Notes: generated by a model not told the origin, from the sequence alone. DNA of 64,000 nucleotides from Saprospira grandis (GCF_027594745.1 NZ_CP110854.1:1302001-1366000), one strand, 5' to 3'. Numbered from the stretch's first letter, positions 33,473 to 42,622 are shown. Made by a program: numbers and translations.

Positions 33473-34030
33473 TCAGCCTCTTGGCTTCCAAAGTACTTCT
33501 TCCGCCTGATGGCAATGGGCGGCAAAGCGGCCAAAAATAAAGAGGTAATCGGATAGGCGATTGAGGTATTGCAAGACCACCGCAGGCAGGGCTTGTTCTT
33601 CATTTAGGGCCACGGCTAGGCGCTCGGCACGGCGGCAAACGGTGCGGGCAATATTGGCCCGAGACACCTGTGGGTGCCCGCCTGGCAAAACAAAATTTTT
33701 GAGGGGCGCCAAATGTTCATCCATGGCATCCATCCAGTTTTCGAGCTGCAAAACATCCTCGGGCAAAACATCGGGCTGCTTGACCTTCTCGGCCTTTTCG
33801 GGGGCGGTGGCCATGATGGTCCCTAGGCTAAACAAACGCTCCTGAATCTTCAAAAGCTGCTGCCGCTGTTCTTCCTGCTCGCAAAAATCTCTTAACAATC
33901 CTAAGTTCGCATTCAGCTCGTCTAGGCTGCCATAGGCCTCAATTCTCAAATGGTATTTGGGTAGGCGGCCCCCGCCCCAAAGTGCGGTGGTGCCTTTATC
34001 TCCAGTTTTGGTATAAATCTTAAACGACAT
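33473..34030 (-). CDS. Cob(I)yrinic acid a,c-diamide adenosyltransferase (PduO type)
   Basis: Transfers adenosyl from ATP to reduced cobalamin, making coenzyme B12. The 185 residues show the PduO family ATP site TKTGDKGTTAL at the N-terminus. The later block VLPGGHPQVSRANIARTVCRRAER carries the conserved arginines of the active site. It follows hemJ after 6 bp on the same strand, so they form an operon. No B12 riboswitch or B12 synthesis gene is visible, suggesting use of imported cobalamin. Confidence 0.93.
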   Translation of the reverse strand: MSFKIYTKTGDKGTTALWGGGRLPKYHLRIEAYGSLDELNANLGLLRDFCEQEEQRQQLLKIQERLFSLGTIMATAPEKAEKVKQPDVLPEDVLQLENWMDAMDEHLAPLKNFVLPGGHPQVSRANIARTVCRRAERLAVALNEEQALPAVVLQYLNRLSDYLFIFGRFAAHCHQAEEVLWKPRG

Positions 34031-34036
34031 AATTTA

Positions 34037-34603
34037 CTATACTTCTCCCTTTTGCTCTCGATAGCGCTTATAGGCCTTAATGCCTATCATCAGGCTTATT
34101 CCAAAGGCAATCAAACTCAAAAAGGCAATCAAAAAATCAGTTCTACTTTTATAAACGGCCAACAAAACAATGGCCAAGAGCAAGAGGGTGGCAATCTCAT
34201 TGTACATCCTAAATTTGGCCGAACTCATCACAAATTCATTGCGGGCCAAACGCTGCATAATGCCCTTGCTGTAATAATGATAGCCAAGCAAAAGCACAAT
34301 AAATCCCAGCTTCCAGTGCATCCAGATATTGGCCACAAACCAATCCCAACCATAATAAATGAGCATCATGCTGCCCCCCAAAAAGGTAATAAACATGGCC
34401 GGCGTCATAATAATATGATACAATCGGCGCTGCATAATGGCGTATTGCTCCGTCAAAATTCCCCGCTCTGCCTCGGGCCGCTCCAAAGCCTCGGTATGAT
34501 AAATAAATAGACGAGGCAGGTAAAATAGGGCCGCAAACCAGCTAATGAGCCCAATAAAGTGAATAACTTTACCCAAGTTATAGAGCCATGGCGTATCAAA
34601 CAT
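34037..34603 (-). CDS. hemJ: Protoporphyrinogen IX oxidase HemJ
   Basis: A membrane enzyme of haem synthesis, 188 residues. Conserved features of HemJ are seen: the N-terminal histidine in VIHFIGLISWFAALFYLPR (His 15), MQRRLYHIIMTPAM, WMHWKLGF, and a following YHYY. Four or five membrane spans are predicted. CopD-like families are related, but the histidine pattern and length favour HemJ. First gene of a two-gene operon with the cobalamin adenosyltransferase, both in tetrapyrrole metabolism. Confidence 0.88.
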   Translation of the reverse strand: MFDTPWLYNLGKVIHFIGLISWFAALFYLPRLFIYHTEALERPEAERGILTEQYAIMQRRLYHIIMTPAMFITFLGGSMMLIYYGWDWFVANIWMHWKLGFIVLLLGYHYYSKGIMQRLARNEFVMSSAKFRMYNEIATLLLLAIVLLAVYKSRTDFLIAFLSLIAFGISLMIGIKAYKRYREQKGEV

Positions 34604-34668
34604 ATTGCTTAGTTATTTTTTTACAGGGCGAAGATAAGGATTATTAGCGCTCAAAATTGTGATTTTCT

Positions 34669-35082
34669 ATGTCTATTCAACATCATTCTATTGCTCTTCG
34701 GGCCAAAAGCCGAGGCTTCCACCTCATTACCACAGAGGTTTTGCAACAATTGCCTGCCCTGCCCCAAAACGGACTGCTACAGCTTTTTATTCAACATACT
34801 TCGGCTGGCCTGACCATTAACGAGAATGCCGATCCCGATGTTCGTATGGATTTTGAAACGATTTTTAATCGCCTGGTCCCCGAAAACCAAAAGGGCCTTT
34901 TGCATACCCTAGAAGGCCCCGACGATATGCCCGCCCACATTAAAACCGCTTTTACGGGCACAAGTTTAAGTATTCCCATTATTTAAGGCCAACTCGCCCT
35001 AGGTACTTGGCAGGGCCTCTATCTTTGCGAGTTCAGAAACCAAGGCGGCCGCCGAAAACTAGTCGCTACGATTATAGATTAG
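34669..35082 (+). pseudogene. yjbQ: YjbQ/UPF0047 protein interrupted by an in-frame TAA
   Basis: Family of about 140 residues, sometimes called secondary thiamine-phosphate synthase. The first 105 residues are normal (FIQHTSAGLTINENAD with the conserved His). TAA then occurs at 34984-34986. Reading on in the same frame gives GQLALGTWQGLYLCEFR and GGRRKLVATIID, ending at TAG 35080-35082. That is exactly the conserved C-terminal third of the family. The whole would be about 137 residues. One base change (for example AAA to TAA) explains it. No other disruption is seen, so the event is recent, or the stop is misread or a sequencing error. Confidence 0.88.
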
Positions 35083-35172
35083 GATTTGGGAAATCTGTTT
35101 ATTATCTCTGTAGGTTAGAACCTCATAAAGCTAATCCTTTGAATACACAGTATACTGAATAGTTGGGGATTT

Positions 35173-35310
35173 TGGGGCCTCCTGCCTGCGGCAGGCGCTA
35201 CGTTCCGCAGCTCGCTATTCGCTCGGCCCTGCGGCAGCAAAGCTGCCTGGGTCTGGCCCTTCGGGCCACTGCTGCACATCGCTAGGCCAGGCTGGCCTTC
35301 GGCCAGCCTT
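35173..35310 (-). repeat. R1 repeat, copy 12 (type B)
   Basis: Minus orientation. Hairpins CTGCC-TGC-GGCAG, GGCAGC-AAA-GCTGCC, and at the far end GGCTGGCC-TTC-GGCCAGCC. The inner helix is GCAGT/GCTGC. The rest of the gene-free stretch 35083-35438 has a degenerate R2-like hairpin near 35108 and small palindromes (GGCCC/GGGCT, GCCCC/GGGGT), nothing coding. Confidence 0.9.
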
Positions 35311-35438
35311 CTAGATCCAAACAGATTTGGCCCTTTCTACAGACTTTTGTAATTTTTTAGGCCCTTAGGGCTAACCATCAGCCCCTTTGGGGTATTACTC
35401 ATTGAGCCCACAAGCTTACCCCCAGAAACCTCTTTTTT

Positions 35439-36011
35439 ATGGATATTTCAATTGCGGCCCTTCGGGCTGGAGACCAAAGGGCCTATAAAGCCCTCTATGA
35501 ACAGGCCTATTGGTATTGTGCTAGTTATTTGCTCCAACAGGGCGCCCAAGAAGCCGATGCCAAAGCTACTTTTAATCGTGCCCTAGAGATTTTTTGGACC
35601 AAAATGCAAACGCCCGATTTCGAGCTCAGTTGCCAACCCAAAACCTATCTCTATGCCGTTTGTCGAAACCTCTGGCTCAAACAGCTCCGCAAACAAAAGA
35701 AAAAACCCATCCTCCAAGATGAGGAACGCCTGCTGCAAGAGCCCCTCCCCCATTTGGTCCAAGAAGAGGTCTACTTTTTAGAAGAAGAAGAGGCCGACCC
35801 CCTACTCATGACCGCCATGAAAGCCCTAAGCAGCATGAAGAATACCGATTGCCAAAAAGTGCTGGAGCTCTACTATTTTGAGAAGAAGTCGCATCGAGAA
35901 ATTGAGCAAATTATGGGCTTTGCCGATAATTACTCTAAGGTGAAGAAAAATAGCTGTATCAAACAGCTCAAAAAACAATTGCTGCGCCTGCTGGGCCAGC
36001 CCAAAGCCTAA
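35439..36011 (+). CDS. RNA polymerase sigma factor, ECF-like
   Basis: A 190-residue sigma-70 family factor. Region 2 covers roughly residues 5-75 (ALRAGDQRAYKALYEQAYWYC, then PKTYLYAVCRNLWLKQLRK). Region 4 is near 130-185 (LELYYFEKKSHREIEQIMGFADNYSKVKKNSCIKQLKKQL), with the DNA-recognition helix. The region 2 sequence is degenerate, as in the expanded ECF groups of Saprospiraceae. The stop is 4 bp before a membrane TPR protein, its probable partner or anti-sigma factor. Confidence 0.88.
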   Translation: MDISIAALRAGDQRAYKALYEQAYWYCASYLLQQGAQEADAKATFNRALEIFWTKMQTPDFELSCQPKTYLYAVCRNLWLKQLRKQKKKPILQDEERLLQEPLPHLVQEEVYFLEEEEADPLLMTAMKALSSMKNTDCQKVLELYYFEKKSHREIEQIMGFADNYSKVKKNSCIKQLKKQLLRLLGQPKA

Positions 36012-36015
36012 ATTT

Positions 36016-36906
36016 ATGGATTTTCATAGCCCCGAATGGCTGGATGCTTTCCAGCAAAACCAACTCTCTGCCGAAGAGCGAGCCGCTACCCTTGCCTTGG
36101 CCCAAAAAGATGCCGCCTATGCCGCCGAGCTGCAGGCCCATGGCATCGCTATCCAAGCTATTCAGGCTTTTGGCCGCCAAACTGCCGTAGAAAAAATGGC
36201 CCAAGAACTTGAGGAGAAAGGCCTTTTTGAGCGACCTATCGAACAAGCCCTACAGACTCAAGCCGCCCAAAAACAAATTGGCCAAATTGCCCAAGAATTA
36301 GAAGCAGAAGGCTTTTTTGCCCAAGAGGAAGAAAAGGAAGAAGAGATTAAGGTGCGCCCCCTCCCCCGCTGGCGCCCAATTATGGGTATTGCCGCTAGCC
36401 TCATTCTATTGGTGAGTCTGGGCTATTGGTGGCAGAAGTCGCAAAGCCTGCCCGGCTGGTCTCAAGAATACACTATTGCTAGCGCAGAGTCTACCCAAAA
36501 AGAATTACAACTGCTTTTAGGCGCCCAAGGCTTTGGCCAAAATGAAGAAGCCCTCAGACAGTTGCAGCTTGGCCTCGATGCCTATGAAAAAAAGGATTGG
36601 ACCAAAGCCAAAACAGAGTTGCTGGCCTACCAAAAGGCCAATTCTATCTTTGCCCAAGAAGAAACCCAGTTTTATCTGGGCCATATCGCTTTTGAGCAAG
36701 GAGAACTAGACAGCGCAAAGTCCTACTGGCAAGAGCTGGCCCAATTGCCTAGCCTGCCCCCCCATATTTCCGAAAAACTCAGTTGGTATCAGGCCCTCTT
36801 GGCCCTACGCGAAAACCAAAAAGAACTGGCCAAAAGCTACCTGAAAAAGGTGCCCCAAGGCCCCTATCAAGAAAAAGCCAAAGAGCTGTTGCAAACGCTA
36901 GAGTAA
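36016..36906 (+). CDS. Single-span membrane TPR protein, probable anti-sigma partner
   Basis: A 296-residue protein. The cytoplasmic N-terminal part (about 115 residues) starts EWLDAFQQNQLSAEERAA, a short zinc-less anti-sigma-like stretch. Acidic EEEKEEEIK comes next, then one membrane helix (IMGIAASLILLVSLGYWW, near residue 120-140). The periplasmic C-terminal part has two or three TPR units (LGLDAYEKKDWTKAKTELLAY, FYLGHIAFEQGELDSAKSYWQEL). It shares an operon with the sigma factor upstream. An anti-sigma role is inference from layout. Confidence 0.78.
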   Translation: MDFHSPEWLDAFQQNQLSAEERAATLALAQKDAAYAAELQAHGIAIQAIQAFGRQTAVEKMAQELEEKGLFERPIEQALQTQAAQKQIGQIAQELEAEGFFAQEEEKEEEIKVRPLPRWRPIMGIAASLILLVSLGYWWQKSQSLPGWSQEYTIASAESTQKELQLLLGAQGFGQNEEALRQLQLGLDAYEKKDWTKAKTELLAYQKANSIFAQEETQFYLGHIAFEQGELDSAKSYWQELAQLPSLPPHISEKLSWYQALLALRENQKELAKSYLKKVPQGPYQEKAKELLQTLE

Positions 36907-36940
36907 TACAAGGCCTTGCACCTTAGTAGAATATTAGACG

Positions 36941-36967
36941 ATCCCCTCCTCGGAGGGGATTTTTTTT
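36941..36967 (+). terminator. Terminator of the sigma-TPR operon
   Basis: Stem ATCCCCTCC/GGAGGGGAT with a tight loop, followed by eight T residues. Confidence 0.92.
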
Positions 36968-37030
36968 GTCCCCTATTCGATAGAGATCAAATACCTCATC
37001 AAAGGCTTGATGCCCTAGTTGGTCCAAAAC

Positions 37031-37063
37031 AAAAGGGGCTGCTCGATATCGAGCAGCCCCTTT
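37031..37063 (-). terminator. Terminator of the outer-membrane barrel gene
   Basis: The perfect palindrome AAAGGGGCTGCTCGAT with its complement is followed by TTTTGTTTTGG on the minus strand. Confidence 0.85.
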
Positions 37064-37083
37064 GCGGCAGGTCCTAAGTCATC

Positions 37084-38766
37084 TTAGAACTTAGCGATTA
37101 CACCAATTTTTCCATTGATGCCCAATTGCTGATAGAGGTACCAACGTTGGTATTTATTATTGAGCAAATTATTGCCTTCTACAAAGAAAGCAAAGCGTTG
37201 TTGCTCTCCTTTTCCGAGCCAATAAGTAGCATTGAGGTTAAGATCAAACAAGCCGCCAAGGGTTTCGCTTTCGGTAGCCAAAGCGGGAAGATAAGGCACG
37301 CCCGCATTGACAAAGAGATCGGCCCCAACTTCTAGATTACCTTTTTTGTAGGTCAGGCCAAAGCTAGACTCCAAAACAGGCAGATGATAAGCTACTTCAG
37401 CTGTTCCGCCGCTATAATTATTGAAGGCCAAAGCGCCCTTAAAGTAGAGTTCCTCCATAATTTGAAGCTCCACATCTGCGGCCACAGTTAGGCGGCTGAG
37501 CGTATCATAGGCCAGACCAAATTTCAGATAATTACTTTCTGCGGTATTATAGAAAAGGGGTTGTTGGCTCAAATTGGCATAAGAGACATTAAAGTCGTAG
37601 CCTAGGCGCTTAATCTTCCCTTTGAGGCCCCCATAAAAGCGGCTTTCTTGGGTATGTTCCCAATGCAGGCGCTCTGTATCCAAGAAAGGATTATAAGTAG
37701 AAAGCTGCATAAGCGTATTTTCACGGATACTGCCCGACCAACCTGCATAGGGAATAAATTGGCCCCCTAAAACGGCATAGCTAAGCTCGATATCGGGCAA
37801 AACGAAGAACTGTCCGGCATTGCTTCCTAAGCGGGCGCCCAAACGGCTCTTAAAGTTGCCAAAATTGAGGTCGGCTCCAGCATGCAATTGGGCCAGGCTG
37901 CGGCTTTGGCTGCTATCGGTGGTGGTATAGCGGCTATACAGCAGCTCGGCATTGGCAAAGAGGCGATGTTGGGGGCTGCGGCTATTGCCCAACCATTTTT
38001 CAAAAACAAGGCGGGGACGGATATTGAGCTCGCCAACGCCATGATAAGAAGTAGTATTATAGAGGTCCAGATCGGCTCTATAGTTCATCTCTTGTTTATT
38101 GCTTTTGGCATTGAAGAGATGAATATTGGCCCCTACCGTAAGGTAGCGCTGTTTGAGGCTATCTTCGGCTAGGCCAGAGCTATCTTGAGCGAAGGGATAA
38201 AGGCTATCGCCTAGATTTTCGAGCAGTTGGTGGTAGCCATAATAGCGATAATTATTGAGGTCCATATTTAGGGCGCCGCCAACAGCAAGGCCATTAGACA
38301 GAAAATAATCGCCCTGTAGATTTAGCGAAGTTTCGCCAAAAACTTGGTCCTCTAAGTTACCTTGGCTGCTATGGTGTTTGGCTGTAGCCCCAAAGCGAAG
38401 TTTATCGCTATTGCTATTGTGGTAAGAGAGTTCTAGCAAGGGGGAAAGTGGGAAACCAATGCCTGCCTTTGTATAAAAGTTGAGACTTTTGGGGGGCTTA
38501 GGCACGGGCATAGCCAGTGGGCGGATATTGGGTTCTGGATAATTAACCGAGACGATCCGTTCGGGGACCAAATAAGTCAATTTTTGGCCAGCGGTAGTAT
38601 CCAAATTGGGTAAAAGAGGCTGAGCCTCCTGCTTTTTACTTTCGGCCAATTGGGCCTTAAAGGGTTTGACTAGCTCGGTCCCTACATCATTGATTTGGGC
38701 CTTTAGGCTGGGGGCAAACAGCCCAACAGCCAAAGCTAAACAAAGAGATTTACTATATTTTATCAT
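37084..38766 (-). CDS. Plugless TonB-receptor-like outer-membrane beta-barrel
   Basis: A 560-residue outer-membrane protein. From the ATG at 38766 there is a signal peptide ending LKAQ. A linker with PKPPKSLNFYTKAGIGFP follows, then many alternating aromatic strands. The C-terminus is NLLNNKYQRWYLYQQLGINGKIGVIAKF; the final-Phe strand is read by the BAM machine. There is no TonB plug domain. It is preceded on the same strand by the 1049-residue TPR gene, with an R1 copy in the 205-bp gap. This TPR-barrel order recurs in Bacteroidota. The frame runs back through the repeat to 38979, but that part is not protein. Confidence 0.83.
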   Translation of the reverse strand: MIKYSKSLCLALAVGLFAPSLKAQINDVGTELVKPFKAQLAESKKQEAQPLLPNLDTTAGQKLTYLVPERIVSVNYPEPNIRPLAMPVPKPPKSLNFYTKAGIGFPLSPLLELSYHNSNSDKLRFGATAKHHSSQGNLEDQVFGETSLNLQGDYFLSNGLAVGGALNMDLNNYRYYGYHQLLENLGDSLYPFAQDSSGLAEDSLKQRYLTVGANIHLFNAKSNKQEMNYRADLDLYNTTSYHGVGELNIRPRLVFEKWLGNSRSPQHRLFANAELLYSRYTTTDSSQSRSLAQLHAGADLNFGNFKSRLGARLGSNAGQFFVLPDIELSYAVLGGQFIPYAGWSGSIRENTLMQLSTYNPFLDTERLHWEHTQESRFYGGLKGKIKRLGYDFNVSYANLSQQPLFYNTAESNYLKFGLAYDTLSRLTVAADVELQIMEELYFKGALAFNNYSGGTAEVAYHLPVLESSFGLTYKKGNLEVGADLFVNAGVPYLPALATESETLGGLFDLNLNATYWLGKGEQQRFAFFVEGNNLLNNKYQRWYLYQQLGINGKIGVIAKF

Positions 38767-38803
38767 TTGATTTTTCTTTAGACGATCTATTTTGGAGAGG
38801 ACA

Positions 38804-38957
38804 GGCGGCGAAGCCGCCGCAAAGGAGCGCAGCGACGCGGCTGAGGGATGGATAGCAGTGGCCCGCAGGGCCAGACCGAAGCGCTTTAGCGCTGAAGGGC
38901 CGAGCAGACCTGCGAGCTGCGGCACAGCCCGACCCGCCCGCAGGGCGGGGCAGCCCC
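38804..38957 (+). repeat. R1 repeat, copy 13 (type A)
   Basis: Full type A copy, with the leading GGCGGC-GAA-GCCGCC hairpin, core GGCCC-GCA-GGGCC and GCGCT-TTA-GCGC. It ends in GGGGCAGCCCC 15 bp before the TPR gene stop codon. It lies between two genes likely to be in one transcript, with no terminator. Confidence 0.93.
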
Positions 38958-38971
38958 AAAAAAAGAAAGAT

Positions 38972-41900
38972 TTAATCAATCATTTCTAGTTCGCCATTGC
39001 CATCATTTCGGCGCAGGCGGCTATTAGAAGAAATGGCTTGCTTGACTTGGGCCAATTTATCTTGGGCCTCCTTCACAATTTCGGCTTCTCCGCTGAAGTT
39101 GCCCAAAAGGCTTTCTAGGGTACCTTTGGCTGCATCTAGTTTGCCTTGTTCAGCATAGATATCGGCGATGAGGATAAAGTTGCGCGCCAACCAATTGAGG
39201 TGTTGGCCCAGCAGCTTATTGTTTTGGAAAGCCAGCTCTAGAGCGCCATCCAAATCGCGTTGGATATAAGTAATTTTGGCAATTTGGTAATGGGCTTCAG
39301 AGGCGTTAATATCGTCATCGACCAGCTTGAGGCTCTCCTTATAAGACTGCATCGCCTTGGCATTATCGCCAGCGGCTTGTTGGGCCTTAGCCAGATAAAA
39401 ATGGGCCTCGGCCTTATTGGCAGCGCTAGCATTGGGTTCTTTGAGAAAGTTGGTGGCCAGTCCCTTTAGCGCCTGATAATTTTGGCTATAATAGGCTGAG
39501 CGCATACCGAATAGGCGAGCTTCCGAGCGGTTTTCGGGGCTAGAAGCAAACTGTTCTAGGCCTTGAAAATAAGTGAGGGCCTTGGCATAATCCTCCGTAA
39601 TATGGTAACAAATTCGGCCTGCCAAAAGGTTGGCTTCCTCTGCCATAGCGGGGGGCGCTTTGGGGTCCTTGGCCTCGGCCACATAAGCAAAATCGCCTAG
39701 GGCCTTGGGATACTCCTTGAGATTATAGTAGGCAATTCCTCGGTTGAGGTGGGCCGACATACTATTGAGGCCTTTTGGAAAGCGATCGAGATATTTGCTG
39801 TAATTATCGGCAGCGGCGGGCCAGTTTTCCTGATCGAAAGAAGAGGCGGCTGATTCATAAAGGAGCGAATCTGCGGCCATATCGGAGAAATTATAGCCCT
39901 GCAAAGTAGAGGCATAAGCCATAAAGCCGTCGGGATCGCCTTGATCGATATAGATTTTTCGGATAAAGTTGAGGGCCGCTTTGGCTTCCTCTGTTTGGAC
40001 ATTATTGCTCACCACCGTCTTAAAATAATCGAGGGCTTCGCGGTTCATATCGCGGCTATAAGAGAGCACGCCCAACTTATAGAGGGCTTTGGCGGTATAC
40101 TCGCTATCGGGATACTTCACGATCAATTGGTCAAAACTTCCTTTGGCCTGATCGAATTCATTTTGGTTAATCTGCGTGCTCCCCATGGCATAAAGCGCAT
40201 CATCTGCATAGATAGAACTGGGATGTTGGCCCACCAAATCGGCTAGGGTGCGCAGCTGCTTTTGGGCTTGATTGGTCAAGCTATAGATCAGGCTCAGCTG
40301 ATACATGGCATAATCCTCATTGGGAAAATTATTGGCCACAATGCGTTCATAATAGCCAGCAGCAGCAGTATAATTATTCGTTCCGCCCAAATAGAGGTAG
40401 CAGTCGCCAGCCCGGCCGAGGGCATCGGGATAGACAAAATTGGAGACATGTCGATCATTGATTTTGCTCAGGCGGGGCTCAATATACTTGACCGCCTTCA
40501 CGAACTCGCCCACGGCATTATCATAGCTATTTTTGCGAAGATAATTGTAGCCTAGGCCATAATGGGCCGTTCCTTTAGAGGAATTGGCGGGTAATTGGGG
40601 AGCGGCAGCCGCTACGGTCGTAAAGCGGTTATACTCATCAATACTTTTATCAAATTGGTCCAATTGGAAAAGCGCCTCGGCTTTCCAGAAATGGGCCAGG
40701 GCCGTGGTTTCGGTATGCACGGCAGAGCCCAGAGACTCATTAAAGCGCTCTACGGCCTTGGTAAAATTGCTGGCCTTATAATGCTGCACGCCACGGAAAT
40801 AAGCCACCTTTTGGAAAGCCTCTTTGAGAGAGGGCTCACTGCGGTCGATAGTTCTTAGGATGCTCAGGGCTTTTTCATAATCGCGAGTATTGAGGAAGAG
40901 CTGGCTCATCAAGTTTTGCGACTCGTTGCTGTATTTTGTATTGAGTAGCTCCATAAAAGCCGAAATAGCGTCATTGTCTAGGCCCAACTCATAAGACAAT
41001 TTGGCATAATTCATTTTAGCGTCAATCTGCAGTTCTTTGTCCTGCTTCATTTCTGCGGCCTGCTTAAACGAAAGGCGGGCCTCCTCTTTACGGCCTAATT
41101 TGAGTTGGCAATCGGCTAGATTGTAGCGGGCATTTTGGCCCAACTTATTATCTAATCGAGCAATTTGCTCAAAGTTACCGGCGGCATCCTCATATTTTCC
41201 AGCTCGATATTGGGTATAAGCCAATTGATAGAAGATATCTTCTGTCATTTTTGGCGTCTTGCTGGCGTATTCCTCCATATAAGGAAGCGCTTTTTTATAA
41301 TTCTTCTTTTCGTAATAGGCTTGGCCCACCGCCTGTACAATCGTCATACGTTCCCGCACCGTATTGCTTTTGGTGTAGGGTTCTCCGTAGGCAATTGTTT
41401 TATCATAATCCTTTTTCATGAAATGGATCTGCGTGATATAGGTAGGGACCACCTTTTCGTAGCGGCTCGACTTATTGGCAATTTCAAAGCTGGCCAAGGC
41501 GGCATCAAAGTCTTTGAGGAAGAAAGAGCAGAGGCCATAATAGTAATTGGCGGAAAAAGTATACTCGCTTTTGGTCCCTTTGATTTGGGCAAAAACGGGT
41601 TGGGCTTTCTTAAAGTCCTTAGACACAAAATAGCAATAGGCCAACTGGAACTTGGCCTCAATCAGCTCCTCATTGCTCAGGTCATTGAGGTCTTTAAAAT
41701 TGATGCTACTGAGGTATTTAATCGCCTTTTTATAATCTCTTTGGGCATAATAATAACGGCCCACCTCCAATTTGGCCTGAGCGGCCACCGACATAGGCTC
41801 ATATTTCTTAATCAGGACCAAAAGTTTATTTTCGGCATCGGGCCGTTCCAAGCGCAGGGCGGCCAGAGCGGCATAAAGTTCTGCTTTGGGGCGGTAGGAT

Positions 41901-42121
41901 TCGGGCAACTCCCAATCATCATAAAGGGCTTGATCGGGGGCGAGCAATTGGCCCAATTCATCTTCGGCCTTGCCATAAAGGGCTTGTTCATAAAATTCGA
42001 TGGCGGCATGATATGCGGCCTGGGGGTCTTTATAGACGGCTGTTTGCTGCGCTTGTATGCCCTGCAAACTTGCAAGACTCAGCAGTCCGCCATAGACCAG
42101 TTTTTTCAGCTTTGGTTGCAT
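38972..42121 (-). CDS. Large TPR protein, exported
   Basis: A 1049-residue periplasmic or outer-membrane-associated scaffold. A signal peptide ends GIQAQ (residue 25). After it, TPR-like units run through almost the whole length, for example YYYGLCSFFLKDFDAALASFEIA, AHFWKAEALFQLDQFDKSIDEYNRF, ALYKLGVLSYSRDMNREALDYF and NRGIAYYNLKEYPKALGDFAYV. No lipobox is seen. Such giant TPR proteins lie next to plugless barrels in Bacteroidota, which suggests a joint envelope role. Specific function unknown. Confidence 0.87.
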   Translation of the reverse strand: MQPKLKKLVYGGLLSLASLQGIQAQQTAVYKDPQAAYHAAIEFYEQALYGKAEDELGQLLAPDQALYDDWELPESYRPKAELYAALAALRLERPDAENKLLVLIKKYEPMSVAAQAKLEVGRYYYAQRDYKKAIKYLSSINFKDLNDLSNEELIEAKFQLAYCYFVSKDFKKAQPVFAQIKGTKSEYTFSANYYYGLCSFFLKDFDAALASFEIANKSSRYEKVVPTYITQIHFMKKDYDKTIAYGEPYTKSNTVRERMTIVQAVGQAYYEKKNYKKALPYMEEYASKTPKMTEDIFYQLAYTQYRAGKYEDAAGNFEQIARLDNKLGQNARYNLADCQLKLGRKEEARLSFKQAAEMKQDKELQIDAKMNYAKLSYELGLDNDAISAFMELLNTKYSNESQNLMSQLFLNTRDYEKALSILRTIDRSEPSLKEAFQKVAYFRGVQHYKASNFTKAVERFNESLGSAVHTETTALAHFWKAEALFQLDQFDKSIDEYNRFTTVAAAAPQLPANSSKGTAHYGLGYNYLRKNSYDNAVGEFVKAVKYIEPRLSKINDRHVSNFVYPDALGRAGDCYLYLGGTNNYTAAAGYYERIVANNFPNEDYAMYQLSLIYSLTNQAQKQLRTLADLVGQHPSSIYADDALYAMGSTQINQNEFDQAKGSFDQLIVKYPDSEYTAKALYKLGVLSYSRDMNREALDYFKTVVSNNVQTEEAKAALNFIRKIYIDQGDPDGFMAYASTLQGYNFSDMAADSLLYESAASSFDQENWPAAADNYSKYLDRFPKGLNSMSAHLNRGIAYYNLKEYPKALGDFAYVAEAKDPKAPPAMAEEANLLAGRICYHITEDYAKALTYFQGLEQFASSPENRSEARLFGMRSAYYSQNYQALKGLATNFLKEPNASAANKAEAHFYLAKAQQAAGDNAKAMQSYKESLKLVDDDINASEAHYQIAKITYIQRDLDGALELAFQNNKLLGQHLNWLARNFILIADIYAEQGKLDAAKGTLESLLGNFSGEAEIVKEAQDKLAQVKQAISSNSRLRRNDGNGELEMID

Positions 42122-42215
42122 GAAGTTCTATTTAATTTTAAAGGAGTCTTTCCTAGAGAATCATTCTAATAAGTTCTTAGCTCAAGATACAGTTTTTTAA
42201 CTGTTTTATGATTTT

Positions 42216-42453
42216 GGGGCCTCCGCTGCGGCTTCGCCTTGCGGCGGTTACTCCCTTCGGTCGTCGAACTGCGGACTAAAGTCCTTGTTGTCGCAGCTCG
42301 CTGCTGTTTTTGTGGGGCCTCCGCCTCCCTTTGGTCGTCGGCGCTACGTTTCGCAGCTCGCTATTCGCTCGGCCCTGCGCCAGCAAGCCGGCTAGGTCTG
42401 GCCTGCGGCCACTGCTGCACATCGCTAGGCCAAGGCGGCTTTGCCGCCTTCTG
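42216..42453 (-). repeat. R1 repeat, copy 14 (composite, type B plus M2)
   Basis: Minus orientation. A truncated R1 end (GGGGCCTCCG...) plus an M2 module (hairpin GGAC-TAAA-GTCC) precede a complete type B copy that starts GGGGCCTCCGCC near 42314. The full copy has hairpins GGCGCTACG, GCCGGCT and AAGGCGGC-TTT-GCCGCCTT. It is a head-to-tail pair with the same structure as copy 16. Confidence 0.88.
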
Positions 42454-42504
42454 CTCCAAGAAAGTAATTTGTGGAGACTAGGCCCAAAAATAATGCCTTG
42501 AGCG

Positions 42505-42545
42505 CATAAAAAAAGCGGCCCGACGAATAATCGTCGGCCCGCTTT
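42505..42545 (-). terminator. Terminator of tsaB
   Basis: A 13-bp stem AGCGG(C)CCGACGA with one mismatch, then seven T residues on the minus strand. Between it and the tsaB stop (42546-42622) nothing else is seen. Confidence 0.82.
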
Positions 42546-42622
42546 GATGAATCTTTTTCATTAGCCCTAGCTATTAAAAGTTTTCTATGGCAGAGCTTTT
42601 TGGCAGTTCAGAGAAAGTCAGG

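Noticed and set aside
33397..34668. Cobalamin riboswitch before the hemJ-adenosyltransferase operon
   Set aside because: The gap upstream of hemJ is only about 65 bp and shows no B12-box-like word.
38767..38979. N-terminal extension of the barrel gene through R1
   Set aside because: Type A R1 is open in several frames and gives similar Pro/Gly/Ala-rich peptides at many sites. The signal peptide starts at 38766.
41165..42169. A 334-codon frame antisense to the TPR protein
   Set aside because: It mirrors the helical codons of the TPR gene and yields an Ile/Phe/Gly-rich sequence with no domain.
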